Assembly: GCA_020252645.1 (NCBI GenBank)
Contig: JADCCN010000002.1
Span: 1 to 64,000, forward strand
Reading direction: 5' to 3'
DNA length: 64,000 bases
DNA from: Methylobacterium sp.
GTDB lineage: Bacteria; Pseudomonadota; Alphaproteobacteria; Rhizobiales; Beijerinckiaceae
This document shows positions 37,416 to 46,027 of this stretch, in pieces; position 1 is the first letter of the stretch; the number at the start of each line of letters is the position of its first letter. Made by a program: the position numbers and the translations under genes. The notes beneath the pieces are model-generated. The model made no database searches and was not told the DNA's origin. It worked only from the letters and a program-made list of their open reading frames with translations.

Positions 37416-38855
37416 TCAGAGTTGGACAGCGATAGGCTTGACGAACCCCAATTCCTCGAGCGCTTTGCGACCACCATCGAGATTTGAGAGATTCATTCCA
37501 GCATAGTTCGGCGAGTAGACAATGCCCTCGCCGCCGGCGCCGAACGTGGCATGGACACTGCGATAAACGATATCCGGTGTGCAGACCGCCTGATCAGCCC
37601 GCACGCGCGGCGCATCGACGCCTATGCCCATATAGACCTTGGCCTTGCCGGCAACGCCGCGTACGGCATCGGCACATTGGCCATGGACATAAGTATCCGG
37701 GTCCATGCCAGCCGCGATCACCTTGTCGGCGGGCGCCTCCTTCAGGCCGAGAATGGCATACATCGCCGGGACGAACTCGTTGGCGGTGAAATCCTTCAGC
37801 ATGGTTGCGCCAAAGAATCCCATCTCTTTCATGAACACCTCACCGGCCTGGTGCTGATAGGTGATGGGCTTGACCCAGTCGCAATATTTCGTCTGCTCTT
37901 CCCAAGCCCATTGTGCCTTGCGGATCGGGTTGAAATGGTTCCGGTTCCAGACATTCAATCCGAAAGAAAGCTTAGGGTTGAGCCATTTGACGATGCCATA
38001 GAGTTCGGCATCGAGATCTTTCGAGCGTTCCAGCCAGAAACGCTCCCAGACGAGCACCTCAGGGTTTCTCAGCAGCAAGCGCAGGCATTCGAGGAAAGCG
38101 CCGTCGACGAAATTTCGGCCAGCGCGCGCCGCCTGAAAATAATCCCAGACCTCGCGGAAGGCGAGCTTGACCCGCTCGACATCAATGCCGCGATTGCGCG
38201 CCTCCCGCCGGCAATGCTCGCAGAAGCAGCCGGGCGCCTGCCCCTGCATCATGCGGTCGATGGGTGAGTTGCGCTCGTTGCACCACATGATTCCGTCGAT
38301 ATCGTAGTTCCGGACATGCTCCTCGACGATGCCTTGCCACCACCGCCGGTAATGCGGGTTCGAGGTGCAGGGTTCGCCCGCGACGCGGCCGTGCAGGTCA
38401 ACCTCAAGGCATTGCGGCATATTGGGGATTTCGACTGCCGCAGCCGATCCGTGCCCGGCATATTTGAACAGCGGCTCCATGAATTCGGGGATGACCTGCA
38501 TGCCCCGTTTCTTCGCTTCCGGTATCACGAGGTCAAGGATGTCCTTGCCGTCCATTTCCGGGTCGCGTGAGCGGAAATCCTTGATGATCGTATCTGAATA
38601 GAATTCCGAGCGAACATTGAGATAGGATCCGCCGCGCATGGTGTAAGGCGCTTTCACCCCATGGTCAGGCCAGCCTTCCAGCGCGTGGCTGATCCGTCGG
38701 CCAACCTTGAGACCAAGCCACGAGATCGTGCCGATCATGAGCGCGTTGACGCCAGCGCGATCGAAGAGGGTGTCGAGGCAGGCCTCAACCCCCTCATCGA
38801 TGAAGCTGATCGGCGAAATTTGCATGCCGATCAATGGTTTACTCAACTGTTGCAC
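37416..38855 (-). CDS. Unassigned TIM-barrel-like protein, possible glycoside hydrolase-like (GHL) family
   Basis: About 479 residues starting at GTG 38855, which has GAGGAA six bases upstream; an open frame continues further upstream but into the permease gene. I do not recognise a named family with certainty. The block YDIDGIMWCNERNSPID near residues 184-200, with Asp187 and Glu194, resembles the catalytic region of GHL-type barrels. It is followed by a Cys cluster CFCEHC (Cys210, 212, 215) that could bind metal. There is no signal peptide, so it should be cytosolic. Placed between permease and amidohydrolase genes, it probably acts on the imported compound. Confidence 0.8.
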   Translation of the reverse strand: MQQLSKPLIGMQISPISFIDEGVEACLDTLFDRAGVNALMIGTISWLGLKVGRRISHALEGWPDHGVKAPYTMRGGSYLNVRSEFYSDTIIKDFRSRDPEMDGKDILDLVIPEAKKRGMQVIPEFMEPLFKYAGHGSAAAVEIPNMPQCLEVDLHGRVAGEPCTSNPHYRRWWQGIVEEHVRNYDIDGIMWCNERNSPIDRMMQGQAPGCFCEHCRREARNRGIDVERVKLAFREVWDYFQAARAGRNFVDGAFLECLRLLLRNPEVLVWERFWLERSKDLDAELYGIVKWLNPKLSFGLNVWNRNHFNPIRKAQWAWEEQTKYCDWVKPITYQHQAGEVFMKEMGFFGATMLKDFTANEFVPAMYAILGLKEAPADKVIAAGMDPDTYVHGQCADAVRGVAGKAKVYMGIGVDAPRVRADQAVCTPDIVYRSVHATFGAGGEGIVYSPNYAGMNLSNLDGGRKALEELGFVKPIAVQL

Positions 38856-38883
38856 AGAGATTTCCTCAGGTTCGAAAGATGGC

Positions 38884-39786
38884 TCATCGGTCAATCCGCA
38901 TGCGTGGATCAAGCGCGGATCGAAGGCCATCACCCACCAAATTGCAGGCGACAACAACGGAAAGGATCGCAATGCCTGGAAAGGTCGAGATCCACCAGGC
39001 TCGGCGCAGCACGTCGCGGCCTTCGGCCGACATCAACCCCCATTCGGGCGTCGGCGGTTGTGCGCCAAGCCCGAGGAAGGAAAGCCCGGAACCGATCAGG
39101 ATCGCATGCCCGACCTGCAGGGTTGAGAGCACGACAATCGGCGCATAGGCATTGGCCAGCACGTGGCGCAGCATGATGCGGAGCGGCGGATTACCCAGCA
39201 CACGCGCAGCTTCGACATAGGGCAACTGCTTGATCGAAAGCACGCTTCCCCGCACGAGGCGGGCATAAAGTGGCACGGTGCCAATCCCGACCGCGATCAT
39301 CACGTTCCTGAGGTTCGGGCCAAGCGCGGCGATGATGACAAGGGCCAGCAGGATCGACGGGAAGGCTAGCATCGCATCAACGAGGCGTGAGAGAACAGCA
39401 TCCGTGATGCCACCGATATAGCCGGCAATCAGGCCCAGCGCGACCCCCGGCACGAGCCCGAGCGCAATACTGATGAGACCAAGCTGGAGCGAAATCTGGG
39501 ATCCGACCAGCACACGCGAGAAGACATCGCGCCCCAATGTATCGGTACCAAACCAGAACTCCGCCGATGGGGGCTGCCGAGCAAGCCCCAACGTGTCGGT
39601 CGGATCATATGGCACGATCCAGGGGCTAATGAGTGCGACGATGAACCAGAACAGGAGGATTGCCGTGCCGATCACCGCGCCGCCATTGCGCAGGAAGCGA
39701 CGCCAAGCGCGTTTGCCTGCAGACTGAGTCTCAGGTTCGACCTCATCGACAAACGGTGCGGGAGCGCCCGCTTTGGAAATATCCAT
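38884..39786 (-). CDS. Dipeptide-type ABC transporter permease, DppC-like (module 2)
   Basis: About 300 residues. The ATG at 39786 overlaps the DppB stop. The family motif FGTDTLGRDVFSRVLVGS follows the first periplasmic loop, the EAA loop reads EAARVLGNPPLRIMLRHVL, and the end NLVGDGLRSALDPRMR is typical. It forms the translocation pore with the DppB-like protein. Confidence 0.95.
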   Translation of the reverse strand: MDISKAGAPAPFVDEVEPETQSAGKRAWRRFLRNGGAVIGTAILLFWFIVALISPWIVPYDPTDTLGLARQPPSAEFWFGTDTLGRDVFSRVLVGSQISLQLGLISIALGLVPGVALGLIAGYIGGITDAVLSRLVDAMLAFPSILLALVIIAALGPNLRNVMIAVGIGTVPLYARLVRGSVLSIKQLPYVEAARVLGNPPLRIMLRHVLANAYAPIVVLSTLQVGHAILIGSGLSFLGLGAQPPTPEWGLMSAEGRDVLRRAWWISTFPGIAILSVVVACNLVGDGLRSALDPRMRIDR

Positions 39787-40718
39787 CAATTGCCGTACCG
39801 GATTCGCGGGTCGAGCCACGCATAGAGGATGTCGACCAGCAGGTTCACCGTGAGATAAAGCACTGCAAGAAACAGAACGCAGCCCTGCACCAGCGGGTAA
39901 TCCTTGCTCAGGATCGCGCTCACCACCAATCGACCAAGTCCGGGGCGCGAAAACACGGTTTCCGTCACCACCGCTCCGGCGAGCATGCCACCAAAAATCA
40001 ACCCAACCATGGTCACGACCGGGATCAGCGCATTCCGGAACCCGTGCCGCCAGAGCACGAGGCGCTCAGTGAGGCCCTTGGCGCGGCTCGTGCGGATGTA
40101 ATCCTCTCCGAGAACCTCAATCATCGAGGATCGAACCAGCCGCGAAATTGGCCCGGCGGAGACAAAACCGAGCGTGAAGGCTGGCAGAACCAGTGACTGC
40201 AACCCCTCTGCGCCAGCAGGTGGGAGCCATGGATAGGTGAACGAAAACAGGAGAATAAGAACAAGGCCAAACCAGAAAATCGGCATGGAAGCGCCGATAT
40301 AGGCAAGGCCCATGGCCGCTGTGTCGATCCAGGAATTCTGGCGGACGGCAGCGATCATGCCGAGCGGCACGCCGATCAGAAGCGCCATCAGCAGCCCGGA
40401 CACAGCGAGTTCGATCGTAAACCCGAGGCGATCAAGGATGAGGCCGGAAACTGGCGTCCGAAACCGGACCGATTCGCCGAGATCTCCGAGTAGCGCCCCT
40501 CCAAGAAACCGGAAATACTGGACGAGCAGTGGATCATTCAGGCCCATCGCCTGCCTGAGTTCCTGAAGCCGCTCAGGTGGCGCGCCGCCCTCCGCACCCT
40601 GCAGGATGAGCTCGGCCGGATCTCCCGGCAATGCATGCAATACGCCAAAAACGATCACCGAGATCAGGAACAGTACCGGAATGAGCTGCACAATTCGGTT
40701 TGTGATGTAGCGCCCCAT
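39786..40718 (-). CDS. Dipeptide-type ABC transporter permease, DppB-like (module 2)
   Basis: 310 residues with an N-terminal span (about residues 10-30) followed by the HALPGDPAELIL loop typical of DppB, and an EAA loop reading RTSRAKGLTERLVLWRHGF. It lies 97 bases downstream of the binding-protein gene, behind two hairpins, and is coupled to dppC by overlap. Confidence 0.95.
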   Translation of the reverse strand: MGRYITNRIVQLIPVLFLISVIVFGVLHALPGDPAELILQGAEGGAPPERLQELRQAMGLNDPLLVQYFRFLGGALLGDLGESVRFRTPVSGLILDRLGFTIELAVSGLLMALLIGVPLGMIAAVRQNSWIDTAAMGLAYIGASMPIFWFGLVLILLFSFTYPWLPPAGAEGLQSLVLPAFTLGFVSAGPISRLVRSSMIEVLGEDYIRTSRAKGLTERLVLWRHGFRNALIPVVTMVGLIFGGMLAGAVVTETVFSRPGLGRLVVSAILSKDYPLVQGCVLFLAVLYLTVNLLVDILYAWLDPRIRYGN

Positions 40719-40743
40719 GCCTCTCCCTGCGGTCCTCTCGCTT

Positions 40744-40802
40744 GCCGGGCTGTCGCGCCCGGCTCTCTTGCCTGGTGTGATCAGACCGGGCCGGCCTGAT
40801 CA
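40744..40802 (-). promoter_or_regulatory. Two tandem hairpins between binding-protein and permease genes (module 2)
   Basis: GCCGGGC (40744-40750) pairs with GCCCGGC (40757-40763). TGATCAG (40778-40784) pairs with CTGATCA (40796-40802) around a GC-rich centre. Neither has a T-run on the minus side. Placed 14 bases after the binding-protein stop, they probably set the ratio of binding protein to membrane components. Confidence 0.65.
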
Positions 40803-40815
40803 TGTTTTGCTTCGT

Positions 40816-42447
40816 TCAGCGCCTGATCCAGGTGGAATGGAGGAAGAACCAGTTGCCTTCCGAGCCCATCTGCAGGTTTTGCAACGAGGGATGATGGGCA
40901 ATGAAGACCGGTTCCGACAGCGTCGGCATCATCAGGGCATTCTTCATGATGATTTCCTGTGCCTTCTTGGCGACTTCGCATCGCTGGTTGTCATCACCGA
41001 TGATGCGCAACTTGCCGACGGTTTCATCCAACTCGGCATCCTTGAAACCGGTCCAGGCCCAACCGCCAGGCTGGTCCCAGCGCGAGTTCCAGATCTGATC
41101 GAGGATCACGGGGTCCGGCGAACGTTGGCGCAGGAACATCAGGTCAAAGTCGCGTTTATTCACACGGTCGAGCTGGATCGGGCCGGGCACCTGTTCGACA
41201 GACATATCGACGCCGATGCGCCGGAACTGCTGCTGCAACGCTTCGCCGATCTCGCGATGGTGAATGGTCGTCCAGCGGATCTTCAGCGGCGTCCCATCGG
41301 GCACGCCATCAATGCCACGCGCCTGCCGGAAGGGCTGGCCCTGCACGACCTTCCAGCCTGCCTCGTCGAGCAAGGCGCGGGCCTTGTCCAAGTTGGTCGG
41401 ATACATGGTGGAGGAACCCGGCCAGAAACAGCGATGCACGTTGTCGAGTGGGCCATCGCTGGCAATGTAGGTGCCATCATAAAGCAGCTTGTTGATGGCC
41501 GGAATGTCGCGCGCGAACAGCAGCGCCTGCCGTACGCGGAGGTCCGAGAGCGGCGGACGACGGATATTCATCACCTTCTGCAATCCTGTGCCGGATTGGC
41601 CAAGCGACATGAACTTAAAGTTCGGCTTGTCCTTGTAGAGTTCGCGGCTGTCGGGCGTGAGCGAATAGCCCATCAACGTCGTGCCAGCGCGCACGGCCTC
41701 GTTGAGCACTGCGACCTCGCCGATGAAACGGACGGTTACCTGATCGAGATAGGCCGGCCCCTTATGCAGTGAGGCGGGATTCCAGCCGCCGTAATCCGCC
41801 CACTTCCTGAAGACAATCCGCTCGTTCTTCACCCATTCTGCAAGGGTGAAAGGTCCGGTGCCGACCAGGTTGCGCTGAAACTCCTGCAGGCCAAACTTCT
41901 CGGCCGCCGTCGGCGACCAGACGGGCATACGGCGAACGCCGTCGAGCAAGGTCACCCAAGGCTGGGGGTAGGATATTCGCAGGGTGAATTCATCCACCGC
42001 TTCCACGGAAGAGGGTTTGCCTAGTTCGCTCGCGAGCTGTTTCGACGCGGTCGCGGGCGCAAGGATGCGGTCGATGTTGTATTTGACCGCTGCTGCATTG
42101 AACGGCGTGCCATCCTGGAACTTCACGCCCTGTCGCAGCTTGAAGATCCAGACGGATCCATCGGCATTGGCAGACCATTCGGTGGCGAGCGCCGGGCGAT
42201 ACTTGCCTTCACCGTCGAGGATGATCAGCGGGTCAGCGACAAAGGAATTGAACAGCCAGGTCGATTGAAAGGGGTCGATATGACCATCGAGCGATGCTGG
42301 CTCCTGATTGGCCCGCCAGGCAATGGTGAGATTGCCGCCTGCCTGCGGCTGCTGCGCCAGAGCGGCTGTGCCGGCCATGGCCGATAAGGCGAGACCGGCC
42401 AGAAGAGCGGATGCGGTTCTGCGCGAAACATGTCGAGGGAAACGCAT
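40816..42447 (-). CDS. Dipeptide-type ABC transporter substrate-binding protein (module 2)
   Basis: 543 residues with a signal peptide (SRRTASALLAGLALSA, cleavage near AALAQ, residue 32). The Arg pair makes Tat export conceivable, but the motif is weak. The SBP_bac_5 signature is LRQGVKFQDGTPFNAAAV. GAAGGAGA precedes the ATG. It is first in an eleven-gene minus-strand operon and 111 bases from operator site 3. Confidence 0.95.
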   Translation of the reverse strand: MRFPRHVSRRTASALLAGLALSAMAGTAALAQQPQAGGNLTIAWRANQEPASLDGHIDPFQSTWLFNSFVADPLIILDGEGKYRPALATEWSANADGSVWIFKLRQGVKFQDGTPFNAAAVKYNIDRILAPATASKQLASELGKPSSVEAVDEFTLRISYPQPWVTLLDGVRRMPVWSPTAAEKFGLQEFQRNLVGTGPFTLAEWVKNERIVFRKWADYGGWNPASLHKGPAYLDQVTVRFIGEVAVLNEAVRAGTTLMGYSLTPDSRELYKDKPNFKFMSLGQSGTGLQKVMNIRRPPLSDLRVRQALLFARDIPAINKLLYDGTYIASDGPLDNVHRCFWPGSSTMYPTNLDKARALLDEAGWKVVQGQPFRQARGIDGVPDGTPLKIRWTTIHHREIGEALQQQFRRIGVDMSVEQVPGPIQLDRVNKRDFDLMFLRQRSPDPVILDQIWNSRWDQPGGWAWTGFKDAELDETVGKLRIIGDDNQRCEVAKKAQEIIMKNALMMPTLSEPVFIAHHPSLQNLQMGSEGNWFFLHSTWIRR

Positions 42448-42558
42448 GGGGATTCTCCTTCATCTGCCTGGGGTAAAGACAAAACGTTCGGCTCGTGGGA
42501 TTTAGGCCGTCCGTTCTAGGGCCAGATGCCCGTCGGCTGTCGCGTAACCACAAAAAGT

Positions 42559-42577
42559 TTGTATAACAAATAGACAA
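42559..42577 (-). promoter_or_regulatory. Candidate operator, copy of the shared 19-bp palindrome (site 3)
   Basis: The minus strand reads TTGTCTATTTGTTATACAA; on the plus strand an inner TTTGT-ATA-ACAAA inverted repeat is obvious at 42558-42570. It matches site 2 at 16 of 19 positions. It lies between the divergent module-2 operon (start 42447) and the beta-propeller gene (start 42631). Confidence 0.62.
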
Positions 42578-42630
42578 GACCGATGAGGGCGAGTCAACAT
42601 GCAACCGCATCTTTGCTAAGAACGATTTTC

Positions 42631-43479
42631 ATGGCCCGAGAACCGCTTATCGTCGCATTCGGAAACCGCACCTATCGGATCGAGCGCCCTTGGGCGGAGA
42701 TCGCCGCGCCGGGAAAGGTGACGGATGTCGCCATCGACGGCCGGGGCCGCATGGCTGTCCTCCTGCGTAGCGACCCCTATACCGATGAAGCGAGTGATCC
42801 CGTCCAGCTTTTTGGCAGAGATGGCAAAGGCTTGGGCAGTTTCGGCGCCAACGACATCGCCGATGCCCACAAGATCGCGACCGATCCGGAAGGGCGGATC
42901 TGGGTGGTAGATCGCGATGCGCATGAAATTCTCGGCTTCGATCCTGCGGGCAAGGTCTTTACACGAATCGGCAGACGGCATTGTCCGCAAGCTCCGTTCA
43001 ACCATCCAAGCGACATTGCTTTCGGGCTGGACGGGACGATCGTTGTCGCGGATGGCTACGCCAATGGCCGGGTGCATGTGTTTGCGCCCGATCTCACGCA
43101 TCGGGTGAGTTTTGGCGAAACCGGCATTGGGCCCGGCGAGTTCATGACTGTTCATGGCATTTGGCTCGCGGACGATGGGCGCATTCTTGTCGCCGATCGG
43201 GAAAACAACCGCGTCCAGGTCTTCAACCAGACGGGCGCACTGCTGGCCATATGGAACGGCTTTCATCGCCCGTCCGACATCTGGGGCGATGCACAGGGCC
43301 GCTTCTATGTCAGCGACGGGATCCCCTCCTTCACCTGCCTGGCAGCAGATGGCTCGCGTATCGGCCGTTGCCGGCCTGTCCTCAATGGCGCTCACGGGAT
43401 TTGTGGTGCGGAAGACGGCTCATTTTATCTCGCCGAGGGCACGCCAAGCCGCATTACCCGATTGGCACCAATCGACTGA
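42631..43479 (+). CDS. NHL-repeat six-bladed beta-propeller protein
   Basis: About 282 residues made of repeated NHL blades, for example HPSDIAFGLDGTIVVADG near residue 125 and GIWLADDGRILVADRENNR near 175. There is no signal peptide, so it is probably cytosolic. Relatives include peptidyl-amidoglycolate lyases and lactonase-like propellers, but no catalytic set can be assigned. ATG 42631 is chosen; an upstream ATG at 42583 lies in the operator region. It is divergent from the module-2 operon and likely co-regulated through operator site 3. It ends seven bases before the convergent deacetylase-fold gene. Confidence 0.88.
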   Translation: MAREPLIVAFGNRTYRIERPWAEIAAPGKVTDVAIDGRGRMAVLLRSDPYTDEASDPVQLFGRDGKGLGSFGANDIADAHKIATDPEGRIWVVDRDAHEILGFDPAGKVFTRIGRRHCPQAPFNHPSDIAFGLDGTIVVADGYANGRVHVFAPDLTHRVSFGETGIGPGEFMTVHGIWLADDGRILVADRENNRVQVFNQTGALLAIWNGFHRPSDIWGDAQGRFYVSDGIPSFTCLAADGSRIGRCRPVLNGAHGICGAEDGSFYLAEGTPSRITRLAPID

Positions 43480-43486
43480 GTGCGGC

Positions 43487-44413
43487 TCACGCGGCACGAA
43501 AGGCCGGAACGGCGAAGCGTTCTGCCCAATGCTTGGCGATATCAAGACGACGGCAAATCCAGACCTGATCATGTGCCTGCACATATTCAATAAATCGTCT
43601 TAGCCCGGCGATCCGCGCGGGATTGCCGAGAATGCGAGGATGAATGCCGACGCTCATCATTCTTGGGCGATCCGCGCCTTCTTCATAGAGCGTATCGAAG
43701 GCGTCCCGTAATAGGGTGAAAAACGTGTCGCCATCCGTCAAACCGTTGACCAGTTTGGCATCGTTGGTGACCAATGAGTAGGGAACCACAAGTTGGTTCT
43801 TGTCTTTCACCTTCACCCAATAGGGCAGATCGTCGGCGTAGGAATCGGAATCATAGAGAAAGCCGCCTTCTTCGAGCAGCAGCTCACGGGTATTCACGCT
43901 GGCTGCATAGCGCGAATACCACCCCGCCGGCCGAGCCCCGAGCGTTCGCTCCAATGTTTCGATCGCCTTTCTGATCTGGATGCGCTCTTCCTCACGTTGG
44001 AGTTTGTAGTGCTCGATCCAGCGATAGCCGTGACAGCAGATGTCCCAGTCCTGCTCGCGCAGAAAGCGGGCGATCGCCGGGTTTCGCTCAAGCGCTAACG
44101 CGCAGACGAAAGCCGTCAGAGGCACGCCCCTCGACTTGAACAGCCTGGCAATTCGCCAGAATCCTGCACGAGCGCCATATTCATACATGCTCTCGGCACC
44201 CAGATCCCGATCGCCAGCCGGAACGCGCGGTACGGAAATCTCCGTCAGCGCACTCTCAGATCGTCCATCACCATCGCCAATTGAGTATTCGGCCCCTTCT
44301 TCGACATTGAGCACGAAGTTGACGGCGATCCGCGCTTCGTCCGGCCAGCCCGCATGCGGCGGACTTTCGCCATACCCGACGAAGTCCCGGTCAGAAGGTT
44401 CACACATGGGCAT
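43487..44413 (-). CDS. Polysaccharide-deacetylase-fold hydrolase, PuuE allantoinase-like
   Basis: 308 residues. The N-terminal RDFVGYGESPP and FVLNVEEGAEYS blocks, the CHGYRWIEHYKL block and FLYDSDSYADDLPYW are characteristic of the PuuE subgroup, metal-independent allantoinases of the carbohydrate esterase 4 fold. PuuE opens the hydantoin ring of allantoin. No other purine-degradation gene is present, so a related cyclic ureide or imide is a likely substrate. It is last in the module-3 operon after the AstE-like gene. Confidence 0.9.
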   Translation of the reverse strand: MPMCEPSDRDFVGYGESPPHAGWPDEARIAVNFVLNVEEGAEYSIGDGDGRSESALTEISVPRVPAGDRDLGAESMYEYGARAGFWRIARLFKSRGVPLTAFVCALALERNPAIARFLREQDWDICCHGYRWIEHYKLQREEERIQIRKAIETLERTLGARPAGWYSRYAASVNTRELLLEEGGFLYDSDSYADDLPYWVKVKDKNQLVVPYSLVTNDAKLVNGLTDGDTFFTLLRDAFDTLYEEGADRPRMMSVGIHPRILGNPARIAGLRRFIEYVQAHDQVWICRRLDIAKHWAERFAVPAFRAA

Positions 44414-44428
44414 CGCTGCAGATCCTTC

Positions 44429-45466
44429 TCATGTTCGTGGGCCCTGAACTTTGTTGAAAAAGCAGCACCAATCCCCGGTTGTCACATTGGGGAGTGCCCG
44501 AAGCCCGAAAATCATGCCGTCCGCCGGTGCAAAAAGCTCAGCGAGCGTGTTCCCGAAAATGTCGACGATCCTGGCGATCCGCGTGTCCTTTTTCATCATC
44601 GTCAGGAACTGGATGCCCGGTTCGGGAAGATAGATGCCGGACGCGGGAGCAAGCAGCGCCTCCTGCGAGCCCTTTGTACGGTTCTTGTCATATTTCGCCT
44701 TGCCGGGGATCATTCGGTAATGGCGCATCACATTGAGCATCGCATCCGCCAGAACGCGTCCGACATGTGCGAATGCGGAAGGCGAGGTCGCCGAGCGCCC
44801 GCCCAGCTCGACCGTGATGCCGACCTTGCCTTCCTCGGCCATGACCGCCATCGGATTGCCCTTGGGGTTGGGCGAAGACATCATGCAGCCCCAGCCCGGC
44901 CCCATCGCGGTGCCGAGCTCAACCGATTCAGGGCGCTCGTCGATGAACATCGCCTCCGCAAGGTAGGAATGCGCACCGCCAGAATGGATCGAAATCTCCA
45001 AATCAGCCACTTTCCGCATCCACTGTGAATGCGCGTAGACAACCCTCTCCGTGAGATAGCCATTCGGCCGGCCGGGATAGATGCGATTTCCATCATAGCT
45101 GAAGGTGTCGAGTGGATTGCCGCGCGATGCCGCTTCGAATGCCGCGACATTGATGACGGGCACCAGCACAATTGTGCCCGTCAGCGTCTTTGGGTCGACT
45201 TCACGGAGCAAGTGCTGGCAGCAGAGCGGCCCTTCCGGCTCATCGCCATGGATAGCGCCATCGATCCAGAGAACCTTGCCCGGGCTTGCGCCATTGATGA
45301 TGGCGACCGGGATCTCGACTGGATTGCCACCGGCCAGTTTTGTCACCGGGATCGCCCCGAAGGCGATAGTGCCCGGCGCTGCCTTCGCGGTGCCCACCGT
45401 TACTGACTTTGCCTTGGACCCGGATTTCGCCTTTGCGACCCCCTTTGCGCTGCTAGCCTTCGCCAT
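44429..45466 (-). CDS. Succinylglutamate desuccinylase/aspartoacylase (AstE/AspA) family zinc hydrolase
   Basis: 345 residues. Zinc ligands read His/Glu in DGAIHGDEPEGP and a second His in EISIHSGGAHSY; the NRIYPGRPNG block is also typical. Members remove acyl groups from N-acylated amino acids or act as carboxypeptidases. The first ~28 residues are an Ala/Lys/Ser-rich low-complexity extension (KAKSGSKAKS). In this operon it may deacylate the ring-opened product before transamination. It starts five bases after the VOC gene stop. Confidence 0.92.
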   Translation of the reverse strand: MAKASSAKGVAKAKSGSKAKSVTVGTAKAAPGTIAFGAIPVTKLAGGNPVEIPVAIINGASPGKVLWIDGAIHGDEPEGPLCCQHLLREVDPKTLTGTIVLVPVINVAAFEAASRGNPLDTFSYDGNRIYPGRPNGYLTERVVYAHSQWMRKVADLEISIHSGGAHSYLAEAMFIDERPESVELGTAMGPGWGCMMSSPNPKGNPMAVMAEEGKVGITVELGGRSATSPSAFAHVGRVLADAMLNVMRHYRMIPGKAKYDKNRTKGSQEALLAPASGIYLPEPGIQFLTMMKKDTRIARIVDIFGNTLAELFAPADGMIFGLRALPNVTTGDWCCFFNKVQGPRT

Positions 45467-45471
45467 GGTGA

Positions 45472-45978
45472 TCAGATCCCCTTGACCTGCTCATATTTCT
45501 TGAGCTCCTCGGCCGTGTAGACTTGCATGAACTCGATCTCGATGCCGCCAGCGTCGTTGTCGAGAAAGGCGACATAGCCTTCCGGGTGAGGGTGCGAGCC
45601 CATCACGCCCCCGCAGCCCTTACAGCCCCGCAGCCTGGCGCCATGTTTTTGGGCATGGGCCAAGGCCTTGTCGATATCGTCGACGGCGTAGCAGATGTGG
45701 TGCAGCCCTTCGCCGCCCCGCTCCTTGATCCAGGCATCGAACCGCCCGCCCGGATCCATGGACTGGCAGAGCTGATACTCGATGCCGCCGAGATTGAAGA
45801 GCGCAACGCGGTTGCGGGATTTCTGGTATTCGATGATCTTCGTATCCGCCGGTACGCAGAGGAAACGAGCATAAGCATCCAAAGCGGCCTCGGCGTCCTT
45901 CACCGCAAAGGCCATGTGCTTGACCGCGAGGACATTCGGATTGTCGGAAGCTGCGGGAGGGCGGGTCTGGATGCTCAT
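45472..45978 (-). CDS. VOC superfamily protein (glyoxalase/methylmalonyl-CoA epimerase-like)
   Basis: 168 residues with two beta-alpha-beta modules. Likely metal ligands are in VKHMAFAVKD (His), GLHHICYAVDDID (His) and GIEIEFMQ (Glu), the pattern of methylmalonyl-CoA epimerase-like VOC proteins. It may epimerise an imported or intermediate stereocentre, but lyase or dioxygenase roles are possible in this fold. AAGGAA precedes the ATG. Confidence 0.88.
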   Translation of the reverse strand: MSIQTRPPAASDNPNVLAVKHMAFAVKDAEAALDAYARFLCVPADTKIIEYQKSRNRVALFNLGGIEYQLCQSMDPGGRFDAWIKERGGEGLHHICYAVDDIDKALAHAQKHGARLRGCKGCGGVMGSHPHPEGYVAFLDNDAGGIEIEFMQVYTAEELKKYEQVKGI

Positions 45979-46027
45979 GGGATGTTCCTTATTTGGAAGT
46001 TTTTTTTGAAGGGCCTGGCGCTCTGCA

